A stretch of 64,000 bases of DNA from Actinosynnema pretiosum (GTDB lineage: Bacteria > Actinomycetota > Actinomycetes > Mycobacteriales > Pseudonocardiaceae): the NCBI RefSeq assembly GCF_024171695.1, contig NZ_JAMTCF010000006.1, positions 372,001 to 436,000 of the forward strand, written 5' to 3'. The notes under the pieces were generated by a model. It searched no databases, had not been told where the DNA came from, and worked only from the letters and a program-made list of their open reading frames with translations. Below are positions 41,494 through 49,965 of the stretch, piece by piece. Position 1 is the stretch's first letter; each line of letters opens with the position of its first letter. The position numbers and the translations under genes were made by a program.

Positions 41494-43434
41494 CTACGGG
41501 TAGAGCTGCGTCTGCTTCCCGGTCATCACGTCGATGGTGAAGACCCGGTCGACGTTCGGGTTGTTCTGCAGGATCGGGAACTCGGTCATGGAGAACACGT
41601 TGTCCACCCGCCTGCTCGGGCCGACCAGGGCGTACACGTCGCCCTTGGCGCCCTGCGCGAGGCTGGCGGACACGCTGTCCCACACGGCCTTGCCCGCGTC
41701 GTTGGTCCTGCCCCAGTCCGGCATGATGATGTGGTCGTGGTCGAGCTTGCCCTCCAGGGTGACGCGCCCGTCCTGGGCGGCGATGAACTCGGCCGGGTCC
41801 ATCACCGAGTGCCGCTGGCCGGTCGAGTCGATGAAGTTGCCCGACCAGAAGAACGCGCCGTCCGGCTTGCTGTCCAGGATGCGGCGCAGGTCCGCGACCC
41901 AGCGGGCGCCCTCCTCCTTGGACAGGTTCCGCAGGTCGAAGTGCTCGACGCCGTCGATCGTGGTGACCGGGAACGCGTTCGTGGTGCGGTGGTCGGCCCT
42001 CGGGTCGGTCAGGTTGTCCAGGGTGGACCAGGGCACGGTGTCCTTGGGCTGGTCGGGCGGCAGCGGCAGCTTCGCCGGGTCCACCTGGTCGGCCGGGGGC
42101 AGCAGGTTCAGCGGCGGGCGCGGCGGCGTCGCGGGCTTGGGCGCGGGCGGCGCGGACGGGTCGTGCTGACCGCTGAGCGAGTCCTTCGCCGAACCGGGCG
42201 AGGTGACCCGGCCGTGGCCCTGCGCGGCGGGCGGCGCGGTGGTGGCGCCGGGCGGGGCGAAGGGGTCCTTGCCCGGCAGGGACACCACGGGCGGGGCCGC
42301 GCCGGGCGGCGGGCTGATCAGCTTGCCGGGCGCGGTCCGCGGGTTCTGAGGTCGCGGCGCGGGCGCGCCGGGCGGCGGGACCTGGGCCTTGGGCGGGAAG
42401 CTGTTCTGGTTGCCGCGCAACGAGTCCGCCGCGCTTCCCGGCTTGGACAGCTCGACCTTGGGCGCGCCAGCCGGGTGCGTCTTGGGCTTGGGCGGGATCT
42501 GCATGAGCGGTGGCAGCTCGGACTTCGGGTCGGGCGCGGGCCTGCCGGGCGCGGGCGCGTTCAGGTCGCCCCGGACGCTGGGGATCGGCGGGAGCTGCTG
42601 GCCGGTGGCGGCGGGGGTGGTCGAACCGGGGTTCGGGCCGCCCTGCGCGCCGGGCACGGCCAGGACCGGCTGCGCCTGCGCGCCGGGGGTGCTGGACGCG
42701 GCGGAGGTGACGCCGCCGTCGCCGGGGACCGGCTGCGCCGGGGTGACCTGCGGCCCCTGCGGTCGCGGGGTGTGGCCGCCGGGCGCTCCGGGGTCGCCGG
42801 GCACCGGGGTCACGCCGGTCGTGGCAGGCCCCTGCGGTCGCGGGACGTGCGTGCCGGTCGCGCCGGGGTCGCCGGGGACGTTCTCGACCTGGCTGGCCCT
42901 GGGCCCCTGCGGTCCACCGGGCTTGCCACCGCCGCCGGGCGCGCCCGCAGGGGGCTTGGCGGTGGTCCCGGTGACGATGCCGTCGAACTGCGAGCCGCTG
43001 TAGCGGTCGAGCGAGAAGTGCGTGTCGGCGGTGGCCTTCACGCCGTCGCCGACCTGGCCGAACGTGTCACCGGCCTGCTTGGCGCGCTCCACCGACTTGC
43101 CGTTGGAGGAGTTGAGCGCGAGCACGGCGGGCATCCCGAGGACGCCGAGCGCGGTGGCCCCGAGCCGCTGGCCGGAGAGCTTGCCCGCCATGTCGCCGTA
43201 CGCGGTGCGCAGGTCGTCCGCCTGGCGCCGCAAGGTCTCCATCGAGTTCGTGCTCATGGAGAAGCCCTTGCTCCCGGTCGGCCCGGACGGGGCCGCCGAC
43301 GGCGGGGGCGGCGGCGCGGTGCGCGGCGGCGAGCCGTCGGGGTTGGGGGCGGGGTTGGTGCTGGAGCTGGGGTTGCTGGAACCGGGGTCCGGTCTGCTCG
43401 AACCGGAACCGCCGGAACCCGAGAACTTGGCCAC
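41494..43434 (-). CDS. Polymorphic toxin: ESX-type N-terminus, proline-rich spacer, CD38-like ADP-ribosyl cyclase C-terminus
   Basis: 646 aa. Residues 1-60 are Gly/Ser/Pro-rich; 62-145 are helical and WXG-neighbour-like (ETLRRQADDLRTAYGDMAGKLSGQR); 150-460 are proline-rich with repeats such as PVPGDPGAPGGH. The last about 180 residues match the CD38/ADP-ribosyl cyclase pattern: FFWSG (Trp530), Glu549, PDW, VWDSVSASLAQGAKGDVY (Trp585) and VFSMTEFP (Glu618). The spacings between these residues are close to those of CD38 Trp125, Glu146, Trp189 and Glu226. The predicted activity is NAD+ consumption in a target cell. The GTG at 43434 has GGAG 7 nt upstream. No immunity gene follows. Confidence 0.75.
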   Translation of the reverse strand: MAKFSGSGGSGSSRPDPGSSNPSSSTNPAPNPDGSPPRTAPPPPPSAAPSGPTGSKGFSMSTNSMETLRRQADDLRTAYGDMAGKLSGQRLGATALGVLGMPAVLALNSSNGKSVERAKQAGDTFGQVGDGVKATADTHFSLDRYSGSQFDGIVTGTTAKPPAGAPGGGGKPGGPQGPRASQVENVPGDPGATGTHVPRPQGPATTGVTPVPGDPGAPGGHTPRPQGPQVTPAQPVPGDGGVTSAASSTPGAQAQPVLAVPGAQGGPNPGSTTPAATGQQLPPIPSVRGDLNAPAPGRPAPDPKSELPPLMQIPPKPKTHPAGAPKVELSKPGSAADSLRGNQNSFPPKAQVPPPGAPAPRPQNPRTAPGKLISPPPGAAPPVVSLPGKDPFAPPGATTAPPAAQGHGRVTSPGSAKDSLSGQHDPSAPPAPKPATPPRPPLNLLPPADQVDPAKLPLPPDQPKDTVPWSTLDNLTDPRADHRTTNAFPVTTIDGVEHFDLRNLSKEEGARWVADLRRILDSKPDGAFFWSGNFIDSTGQRHSVMDPAEFIAAQDGRVTLEGKLDHDHIIMPDWGRTNDAGKAVWDSVSASLAQGAKGDVYALVGPSRRVDNVFSMTEFPILQNNPNVDRVFTIDVMTGKQTQLYP

Positions 43435-43484
43435 GGGGGATCTCCGAGGGTGCGTGGGGAGGTGGGGAGGCGGGTCGGCCGCGC

Positions 43485-44348
43485 TCAGACGGCCTTGTCG
43501 ATCGCGCGGTCGACGCCTTCCTGCGCCTTCCAGGACTCGTAGCCGATCTCGGAGACGTCGGCGACGTTCTCGAACCGCTTCCAGCCCTTGCCGATGCCCT
43601 CGGTGATGTCGTCGAGGTTCTTGATGCGCCCCATCTGGCGGCCGAGGCCGCCGACGAGCCTGGCCAGGCGCGAGGCGATGTTCACGCCCAGCGCGACGGC
43701 CTTGCCGACCGCGTAGGCGATGAAGCCCGCGATGGACGCGCCGAACGTGAAGACGGCGGCAGCGGCGGCGGCGATCGCGCCCGCCAGCAGCGAGCCGAGG
43801 AACTGGGCGATCATGTCGCGGACGATGTCGCGCAGCACCTGCACGAGCATCCCGCAGACGGCGACGATCTTCGCCTTCTGCTCGACCGCGTTGGCCAGCG
43901 AGTCGAGCTCCTCGCCGAGCGCGGCCATGCTGGCCTTGAAGGCCTCCTGGGACTGGCCGCTCCACTCCTGCGGCTGCGCCAGGGTGTTGCGGTGCGTCTC
44001 GGCCAGCACCCGCATCTCCACCGCGTTGGCCTTGGTGGCCGCCACGTTGGCGTTGACGTCGTCCGGGTCGCCCATGAGCTGGTCGAGCGGTTCCCGCAGG
44101 AACGTGACGTGCTCGATGAGCCAGCCGATGCCGGCGCCCAGGATCGTCCCGAACGGGTCAACGGCGAGCATCGCCATCGAGGACGCGGCGCCGATGGCGG
44201 CGAAGGTCACGTCGAGCACCTTCTCCGCCTCGGTCTCCGCGTCCTTGCCGATGGAATCGATCATCTCGTCCCAGGAGGAGATGAACAGGGCGCCCTTGAA
44301 CTCGTTCTCCTCGGTGATCTCCATCCCGGGAGGTGATTCCACGGCCAT
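43485..44348 (-). CDS. WXG100/LXG-like protein, ESX-secreted toxin partner
   Basis: 287 aa, mainly helical. It contains WSG at 129-131 in the turn of a helical hairpin (PQEWSGQSQEAFKASMAALGEEL), the hallmark of WXG proteins secreted by type VII systems. An Ala/Gly-rich hydrophobic stretch at about 180-225 could insert in a membrane. The ATG at 44348 has AAGAAGG upstream, and a good promoter lies at 44427-44454. It is cotranscribed with the toxin (50-bp gap). It is probably a chaperone or targeting partner. No type VII core gene (EccC and others) lies in the window, so secretion would depend on a distant ESX locus. Confidence 0.75.
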   Translation of the reverse strand: MAVESPPGMEITEENEFKGALFISSWDEMIDSIGKDAETEAEKVLDVTFAAIGAASSMAMLAVDPFGTILGAGIGWLIEHVTFLREPLDQLMGDPDDVNANVAATKANAVEMRVLAETHRNTLAQPQEWSGQSQEAFKASMAALGEELDSLANAVEQKAKIVAVCGMLVQVLRDIVRDMIAQFLGSLLAGAIAAAAAAVFTFGASIAGFIAYAVGKAVALGVNIASRLARLVGGLGRQMGRIKNLDDITEGIGKGWKRFENVADVSEIGYESWKAQEGVDRAIDKAV

Positions 44349-44426
44349 GCAGGGACCTTCTTCACTGTGCTCGTCGACGAATGCCGGGCTCGACGGATGT
44401 CGGCAGGGTGCCCGGCGATTTGTCGA

Positions 44427-44454
44427 ACATTATCAGCGGATGAACTTCAGTCAA
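44427..44454 (-). promoter_or_regulatory. Predicted promoter of the ESX/toxin operon
   Basis: On the minus strand, TTGACT (44449-44454) and TAATGT (44427-44432) have 16-bp spacing; a GATAAT overlaps the -10. It lies about 80 bp upstream of the ATG at 44348. This is among the best sigma-70-like matches in the window. Confidence 0.6.
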
Positions 44455-44805
44455 CGGGCAAGTTAACCGAAACGCGGGGCGCCGGACCGGACTTCCGTCC
44501 TGATGCGACGTTGATCACCCGGCTGACGAGGGGTTCCGGGCGCGGTCGGCGCTCGGCGTCCGTCCATCCTGAACGGACGAGGCCTGGGTGTCGACCCCTG
44601 ACCGCGTTTTCCACTGTGGACCGGAGCATTCCGGAGCCCCTATCACAGGACGGTTGCGGAGCCCGGCGAAGGAGGTTCACCGGCGCGCCGGGAAGGGACC
44701 CGAAGGCACTGGCGCGACCGATCACGGCCTGGTAACCGGAACCCCTCAACGCGGTTCGCGGTCGCGCGCGGAGCTTTCCGGACGATTCCCCGGACACCTC
44801 CGGGG
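44455..44805. other. Intergenic stretch without a gene
   Basis: About 350 bp between the ESX-operon promoter and the kinase gene stop. Open frames here are short, overlap one another and lack codon bias. No clear hairpin or repeat was seen. Confidence 0.4.
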
Positions 44806-47073
44806 TCAGCCCCGGCCGAAGAGCGCGAAGAAGGCGTAGCGCCGGTAGGTGACCCGCCGGAACGCCTCGGCCGCCGCGCGGCTCTCCCGCACGCCCCGCT
44901 CGGCGGTCCGCACCCGCACGGCGCTCTCCTTGACCGCCCGGTCGTGCTCGACCCGCTCCCGCGCGGCGTCGGCGCGCTCGCGGGTGAGCCGCTCCAGCAG
45001 CGCCGCGTGCTCGGCCCGGTGCCGGTCCTTGAGCAGCACCACGGCCCGCTCGCGCTCGGCGATCGCGTAGGAGTGCTCGGCGTCCAGCTTGGCGCTCTCG
45101 GCGGCGAAGCGGGCCTTCAGCGCGCCGCGCTCGGCCGGGCTCAGCCGCGTCGGCTCAGCGGCCTTGGCCTGCTTGAGCAGGGTGAGTCGCCACCGCTCGA
45201 CCCGGCCCGCCTTGACCTCGCCGATGCCGGGCACGCGCACCGCGCCGCCACCGGCCAGCCGGAACAGCACGCCCGCCTCCTGGCCGGGGTTGCGCACCAC
45301 CCCGGTGAAGTCGGCGGCGGTGCGGATGCCCGAGTCGGCGAGCTTGGCGGTGAGCGCCTCGCCGATGCCCTCGATGCCCGCGCCCCTGAGCGGGAACCGG
45401 GCCAGGTGGTTCAGCACGTGCGCCTTCCTGGCCTGCGCCAGGAGCTTCTCCTCCGCGTCGCGGGTCGTGCGGGCGAGGGCCTGCTTGGCGCGCTCGGCCT
45501 CGACGACGAGCCGGGCGGTGTCCGCCTGCCGCTCCGCGACCTCCCGCTTGTGCCGGTCGGCCAGCTCGCGCTGCTCGCGGTCGCGGGCGGTCTCGGCCTG
45601 CCGCAGCGCCGCCTCCAGCCGCTCGCCCGCGCGGCGCAGCCCGGCGCCCTTCACGGCCAGCGCGCGGTGCGCCGAGCGGGCGCGGCGGCGGGCCCGGCGG
45701 GCGGCCTTCGCGGCGACCCGCTCGGGGCGGCGGCGGTACGAGACGGCGGCGGCCACCGGCAGCAGCGGGATCAGCAGCACGGGCGCGGTCAGCTCGGGCC
45801 CGGTCAGGCCGAGGAACAGCTCGGCGGCCAGTGGCAGCGCGGACGCGCCGAGCAGCAGCAGCCAGGTCAGGGCCATCAGCAGCACGGGTTTGCGCCCGAA
45901 CCGGACCAGCTCGCCACCGCGGCCGTCGAGGGCGGCGCCGGTGGTGAGCGGCTCGCCGTCGAGCACCTGGCCGTCGAGCACTTGTCCGTCCAGCACCCCG
46001 CCGGTCGGGAGCACGACCTCGGGAACGGCCGGGGCGTGCGGGCGCAGGCGCTCGGCCAGCCACGCCGGGGTGCCCGTCGCACCGGCCACGACCGGGACGG
46101 CGGTCGCCGCGCCGGGCGCCGCGACCCCGACCGGCGTGGTGTCGACCGGTTCCAGCGGCGGTGGCGCGGCGCGGTGGTGCAGCAGCACGTCCCGGAACCG
46201 CTCGGCGTGCGCCCGCAGCCTCGGGTCGGGGTGCGCGATCAGGGTGGCCAGCCGGTAGGAGCGGCCGGGGTCGGCGAAGTCGGGTTCGGCGAGCAGCAGG
46301 TGCTCGGCGTCCTCGTCGCGCAGCAGCCGCCACAGCGACGGGTCGACCGACAGCGCCACCAGCGACAGGTGCACCACCCAGGCGGAGAAGCGGTCGACGG
46401 TGGGACCGTGGTGGGCGCGCGTGCGGTCCGGCGACTGGTAGTTGCGGTGCCCGACCTCGTCGGCGGGCCGCCCGGCCAGCGCGGGCACGTGCATCCCGTC
46501 GTAGTCGACCAGGCGCAGCGCGCCGGAGTCGGTGACCAGGACGTTGCCGTGCTGGAGGTCGCCGTGCCCCACTCCCCCGGCCTCCAGCTCGGCGGCCAGC
46601 GCGGCGAAGCGGGCGGCGAGCGCCGATAAGGCGACCTTGTCGTCGCCGGTGTCCTCGATCCAGCGGATCAGGTTGCGGGCGCGCACCCACTCCATGCGCA
46701 GCACCGGGTACCAGGCCCCCGCGACCAGCACGCCCCGGTCCACGTGCTCGAACCCCACGGCCCAGTCCGCGCGCAGGTGGGCCAGGTGCGCGCCGACGGC
46801 CCGGTAGCGGTCGGCCTGCTCGGGGACCTCCCTGGTGAAGCACTTGACCGCGTGCTCGGCGCCGTCGGGCGTGGTCACCGAGAAGACGCTGGCGAAGTTG
46901 CCGGAGATCGCGCGCGGACGCCCCAGCGCGTCGGTGCGCACCAGGCCGTTCTCGAGCGCGGTGCCCCGGAAGCACAGCGCGGTGTTCTGCAGCGCCTCCG
47001 CGTAGGCCGCGCCGGACGGGAACGCCCGCCTGCCCTCACCCGAGGTCGACGTGGACGAGCGTGACGTCGTCAT
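44806..47073 (-). CDS. TerY-P-type protein kinase with membrane segment, coiled coils and helix-hairpin-helix
   Basis: 755 aa. The kinase domain covers about 55-290: Lys77 in HAVKCF, HGDLQHGN (170-177) as catalytic loop and VDYDG (189-193) in place of DFG. Two hydrophobic helices lie at about 400-450, followed by long charged coiled coils (RRARRRARSAHRAL, REQRELADRHKREV). A helix-hairpin-helix-like segment is at about 550-620 (GIEGIGEALTAKLADSGIRTAADF, VPGIGEVKAGRVERW). This architecture matches the kinase of the TerY-phosphorylation triad. The ATG at 47073 has GGAGG 6 nt upstream and lies inside the PP2C gene (38-bp overlap). HhH suggests nucleic-acid contact. Partners: the PP2C and vWA proteins directly upstream. 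Confidence 0.82.
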   Translation of the reverse strand: MTTSRSSTSTSGEGRRAFPSGAAYAEALQNTALCFRGTALENGLVRTDALGRPRAISGNFASVFSVTTPDGAEHAVKCFTREVPEQADRYRAVGAHLAHLRADWAVGFEHVDRGVLVAGAWYPVLRMEWVRARNLIRWIEDTGDDKVALSALAARFAALAAELEAGGVGHGDLQHGNVLVTDSGALRLVDYDGMHVPALAGRPADEVGHRNYQSPDRTRAHHGPTVDRFSAWVVHLSLVALSVDPSLWRLLRDEDAEHLLLAEPDFADPGRSYRLATLIAHPDPRLRAHAERFRDVLLHHRAAPPPLEPVDTTPVGVAAPGAATAVPVVAGATGTPAWLAERLRPHAPAVPEVVLPTGGVLDGQVLDGQVLDGEPLTTGAALDGRGGELVRFGRKPVLLMALTWLLLLGASALPLAAELFLGLTGPELTAPVLLIPLLPVAAAVSYRRRPERVAAKAARRARRRARSAHRALAVKGAGLRRAGERLEAALRQAETARDREQRELADRHKREVAERQADTARLVVEAERAKQALARTTRDAEEKLLAQARKAHVLNHLARFPLRGAGIEGIGEALTAKLADSGIRTAADFTGVVRNPGQEAGVLFRLAGGGAVRVPGIGEVKAGRVERWRLTLLKQAKAAEPTRLSPAERGALKARFAAESAKLDAEHSYAIAERERAVVLLKDRHRAEHAALLERLTRERADAARERVEHDRAVKESAVRVRTAERGVRESRAAAEAFRRVTYRRYAFFALFGRG

Positions 47074-47839
47074 TGCGCACCTCCCCGGCCGCGCGCGCCG
47101 CGTCCAGCCAGGCCGCGAACCCGGCGGGGTCGCCCGCGCGGGTGTGCTCGGCCAGCAGGTCCCACGGCGCGCCGCCGCGCCCGGCCGCGCGCAGGAACCA
47201 GGCGGCGAGCGCGTCGGTGCACAGGAAGAACTGGTCGCCCTGCTCGGCGAGGCCCGAGGCGGTGCGGGTGTGCCTGGCCAGCAGGGCGGTGTCGGTGGTG
47301 AGCGCGTTGACCAGTCCGGGCGAGCTGTCGAACGCGGCCGGGTCGGCGAGCGGGAACGCGTGCAGCAGCTCCGCCCCCCTGGTGTGGAACAGGCAGCTGT
47401 CGCCGAGCGCGGCGGCGGCCCACGCGGTGCGGCCGTCCGGGCCGGTGGCGAAGCGGGCGGCCAGCGCGGTGGCGTGCGGGCCCCGGTCGAGGCCGGGCTG
47501 CTCGTACCAGGCGATGGGGCGTCCGGCGGCCTCGCGGCGGGCGACGTAGTCGGCGAGCCAGGGCCGCCAGGTCAGCCCGGCCCCGGCGAGGGCGCGCGCG
47601 AACGCCTCGGGCGCGTCGAGCACGGCCGGGTCGGCGGCGACCCGCGCGAGGATCTCGGCGGTGAGCAGCGCGGCCCACGGCCCGGACAGCAGGCTCTCGG
47701 AGGCGCCGTCCGCGACGGCGACCAGCACGGGCTCGGCGCGCCAGGTGTCGGGCTCGGCGGCCGGGAGCACGAGGTGCGCGTCCTCGCACTCCGCTTCGGC
47801 GCTGCCCAGCTTGGGCGCGCGCAGGGCGGTGGTGAACAT
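47036..47839 (-). CDS. PP2C-family protein phosphatase of the TerY-P triad
   Basis: 267 aa. Divergent PP2C-type motifs are SAEAECEDAHLV (first metal-binding Asp), VAVADGASES (DG motif), AALGDSCLFHTRG, LCTDALAAWFL and NDDVTLVHVDL (terminal metal Asp). The ATG at 47839 is 8 nt after the vWA stop, and the 3' end overlaps the kinase gene. It likely reverses phosphorylation by the neighbouring kinase; the substrate may be the vWA protein or an unknown client. Confidence 0.82.
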   Translation of the reverse strand: MFTTALRAPKLGSAEAECEDAHLVLPAAEPDTWRAEPVLVAVADGASESLLSGPWAALLTAEILARVAADPAVLDAPEAFARALAGAGLTWRPWLADYVARREAAGRPIAWYEQPGLDRGPHATALAARFATGPDGRTAWAAAALGDSCLFHTRGAELLHAFPLADPAAFDSSPGLVNALTTDTALLARHTRTASGLAEQGDQFFLCTDALAAWFLRAAGRGGAPWDLLAEHTRAGDPAGFAAWLDAARAAGEVRNDDVTLVHVDLG

Positions 47840-47847
47840 GCCGGGGG

Positions 47848-48699
47848 TCAGCGCAGGTCCGTGGCGCGGGTGCCGATGTCGAGGAACTGCACGACGGTGG
47901 TGATGTCGGCGTTGTAGGCGAAGCCCCTGGAGAGCTCGGTGCACGCGATGCCCTGCTGGAGCGCGTAGAAGCGCATGTGCTGCGGCAGCGGGCTGGACAT
48001 CTCGAACAGCGCGCGGGCGTAGGTGTCGGGCAGGGCGGCGGGGTTGTCCGGGAAGGTCACCGGGATCGCAGCCGAGCCGGACACGTGCAGGTTGAACAGC
48101 AGGGCCGCGCCGTCCGCGCTGACGTGCCGCTGGAGCGCCAGGGCGGCCTCCACCGGGTCCCCGTCGGTGGACTCGCCGTCGGTCAGGTTGAGCACGATCG
48201 GCGGGAAGCCCGCCGGGTGCCGCGCGACCCAGTCGGCGACGATCGCGTCGGCCTGCGCGAGCGCCCGGCACATCGGGGTGCCGCCGTTGGCGACCGGGTC
48301 GACCCAGACCGGGAACTTGACCTTGCTCTCGACCAGTCCGCCCGCGCCGTCCGGGAACTTCTTCACCCGGTCCTCGACGCGGGCCGGGCGGTCGGCGACC
48401 TGGCTGAGCGGGACCAGGTCGCGGCCGGACAGCGGGCCGGTGAAGGCGGAGCCGACGGAGGTGTGGCCGTAGCCGATCACCGCGATGTGGAAGTAGTCGC
48501 GCACGCCCTCCTCCTTGGCGCACTTGACGCTCAGCTCGGTCAGCAGCCGGTTGAGGGCGTCGGCGACCACGTCGGCCTTGCGCTGCCTGGCCGGGCCGCC
48601 GATCGGGTCCTCCATCGAGGCGGACTGGTCCACCAGGAAGACGAAGCAGGCCGGGGTGGCGCGGCTGATCTCGGCCGTGTAGGGCACAGCGGTGGTCAC
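47848..48699 (-). CDS. TerY-like von Willebrand factor A domain protein
   Basis: 283 aa, a single vWA domain. The MIDAS motif is VDQSASM (Asp24, Ser26, Ser28), with the threonine in NGGTPMCRAL and the second acidic loop NLTDGESTDGD. It matches TerY of tellurite/stress-resistance systems. The GTG at 48699 follows GAGAAG closely. First gene of the vWA-PP2C-kinase operon. The metal-dependent scaffold role comes from family knowledge; no other ter gene is in the window. Confidence 0.85.
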   Translation of the reverse strand: MTTAVPYTAEISRATPACFVFLVDQSASMEDPIGGPARQRKADVVADALNRLLTELSVKCAKEEGVRDYFHIAVIGYGHTSVGSAFTGPLSGRDLVPLSQVADRPARVEDRVKKFPDGAGGLVESKVKFPVWVDPVANGGTPMCRALAQADAIVADWVARHPAGFPPIVLNLTDGESTDGDPVEAALALQRHVSADGAALLFNLHVSGSAAIPVTFPDNPAALPDTYARALFEMSSPLPQHMRFYALQQGIACTELSRGFAYNADITTVVQFLDIGTRATDLR

Positions 48700-48894
48700 C
48701 TTCTCTGGGGCGGGTGGTGCACAACGTCATCGCGGGCGGGGCGCGGGGTGTTAGCGGGACCGCGCCGGACCGGAACGGGGCGGTTCGGCCGGTCCGGTCG
48801 GGTGGTGGGGCGTCCGCGCTGGGTGCGGGCGGTGCGGGCGGGCGCGGCGCGCCGGTCGGGCGGCGGGACGCGGCTGCGGACCTACGATGTGCCG

Positions 48895-49860
48895 GTGAGC
48901 AACGCCGAACGCGATCCGGCCGAACTGGTCTGCGCCGCCTCCGCCCCCGCGACCGAGGTGGAGGTGCTGGGCCCGCGCGACGTGCCGCTGGGCGGCCCCA
49001 GGGCGATGGCGGTGCGGCGCACCCTGCCGCAGCGCGGGCGGTCCCTGATCGGGGCCTGGTGCTTCGTGGACCACTACGGGCCGGACGACGTGTCCGCCAC
49101 CGGCGGCATGGACGTCGCGCCGCACCCGCACACCGGGTTGCAGACGGCGAGCTGGTTGTTCACCGGGGAGATCGAGCACCGGGACAGCCACGGCGCGCAC
49201 GCGCTGGTGCGGCCGGGCGAGCTGAACCTGATGACGGCGGGGCGCGGGATCTGCCACTCGGAGGTCTCCACCTCGGGAACGTCGGTGCTGCACGGGGTGC
49301 AGCTGTGGATCGCGCTGCCGGACGCGCACCGGGACGCGCCGAGGGGCTTCGAGCACCACGTGCCCGAGCCGGTGCGGATCGGCGGGGCGGTGGCGCGGGT
49401 GTTCCTGGGGTCGTTGGGCGGGGTGACCTCGCCGGTGCGCGGGTTCACGCCGCTGCTGGGCGCGGAGCTGGTGGTGCCCGCCGGGGTCGCGGTGGAGCTG
49501 GCGGTGGACCCGGCGTTCGAGCACGGGGTGCTGGTGGACCGGGGCGAGGTGGAGCTGGCCGGGACGGTGGTGCCGCGCGGGTCGCTGGGGTGCCTCGGCG
49601 CGGGGTCGGCGGTGCTGCGGCTGGTGAGCACCGGGTCCGAGGACGCGCGGGTGCTGCTGCTGGGCGGTGAGCCGTTCGGCGAGGAGATCGTGATGTGGTG
49701 GAACTTCATCGGGCGCGACCACGACGAGGTGGTGCGGTTCCGGGAGGAGTGGGAGCGCGGGGACGAGCGGTTCGGCGCGGTGGTGGGCTACGACGGCGAC
49801 CGGCTGCCCGCGCCGCCGATGCCGATGGGGCGGTTGCGCCCGCGCGGGAACCGGCGCTGA
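48895..49860 (+). CDS. Pirin family protein
   Basis: 321 aa. The N-terminal cupin has the pirin metal ligands HPHTG (His77, His79) and ICHSE (His121, Glu123), preceded by GAWCFVDHYGPDD. The C-terminal cupin includes GGEPFGEEIVMWWNFIGRDHDEV. The GTG at 48895 is chosen where family likeness begins; the ribosome site is weak. It diverges from the TerY-P operon. Pirins act as quercetin dioxygenase-like enzymes or redox-sensing regulators, and which applies is not visible here. Confidence 0.85.
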   Translation: MSNAERDPAELVCAASAPATEVEVLGPRDVPLGGPRAMAVRRTLPQRGRSLIGAWCFVDHYGPDDVSATGGMDVAPHPHTGLQTASWLFTGEIEHRDSHGAHALVRPGELNLMTAGRGICHSEVSTSGTSVLHGVQLWIALPDAHRDAPRGFEHHVPEPVRIGGAVARVFLGSLGGVTSPVRGFTPLLGAELVVPAGVAVELAVDPAFEHGVLVDRGEVELAGTVVPRGSLGCLGAGSAVLRLVSTGSEDARVLLLGGEPFGEEIVMWWNFIGRDHDEVVRFREEWERGDERFGAVVGYDGDRLPAPPMPMGRLRPRGNRR

Positions 49861-49910
49861 GGCCGTCCTCCGCCGGGCGCTCCCCCTTGGCCCGCAACGG
49901 GTTCGTGAGC

Positions 49911-49948
49911 GGCCCGCCGCCCCCTGCTTCCGGTGGGGGCGGCGGGCC
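49911..49948. terminator. Convergent terminator between pirin and serine hydrolase genes
   Basis: Perfect 14-bp arms (49911-49924 and 49935-49948) with a 10-nt loop between two converging genes. Confidence 0.65.
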
Positions 49949-49965
49949 GGTTCACGCGGGGAGCG

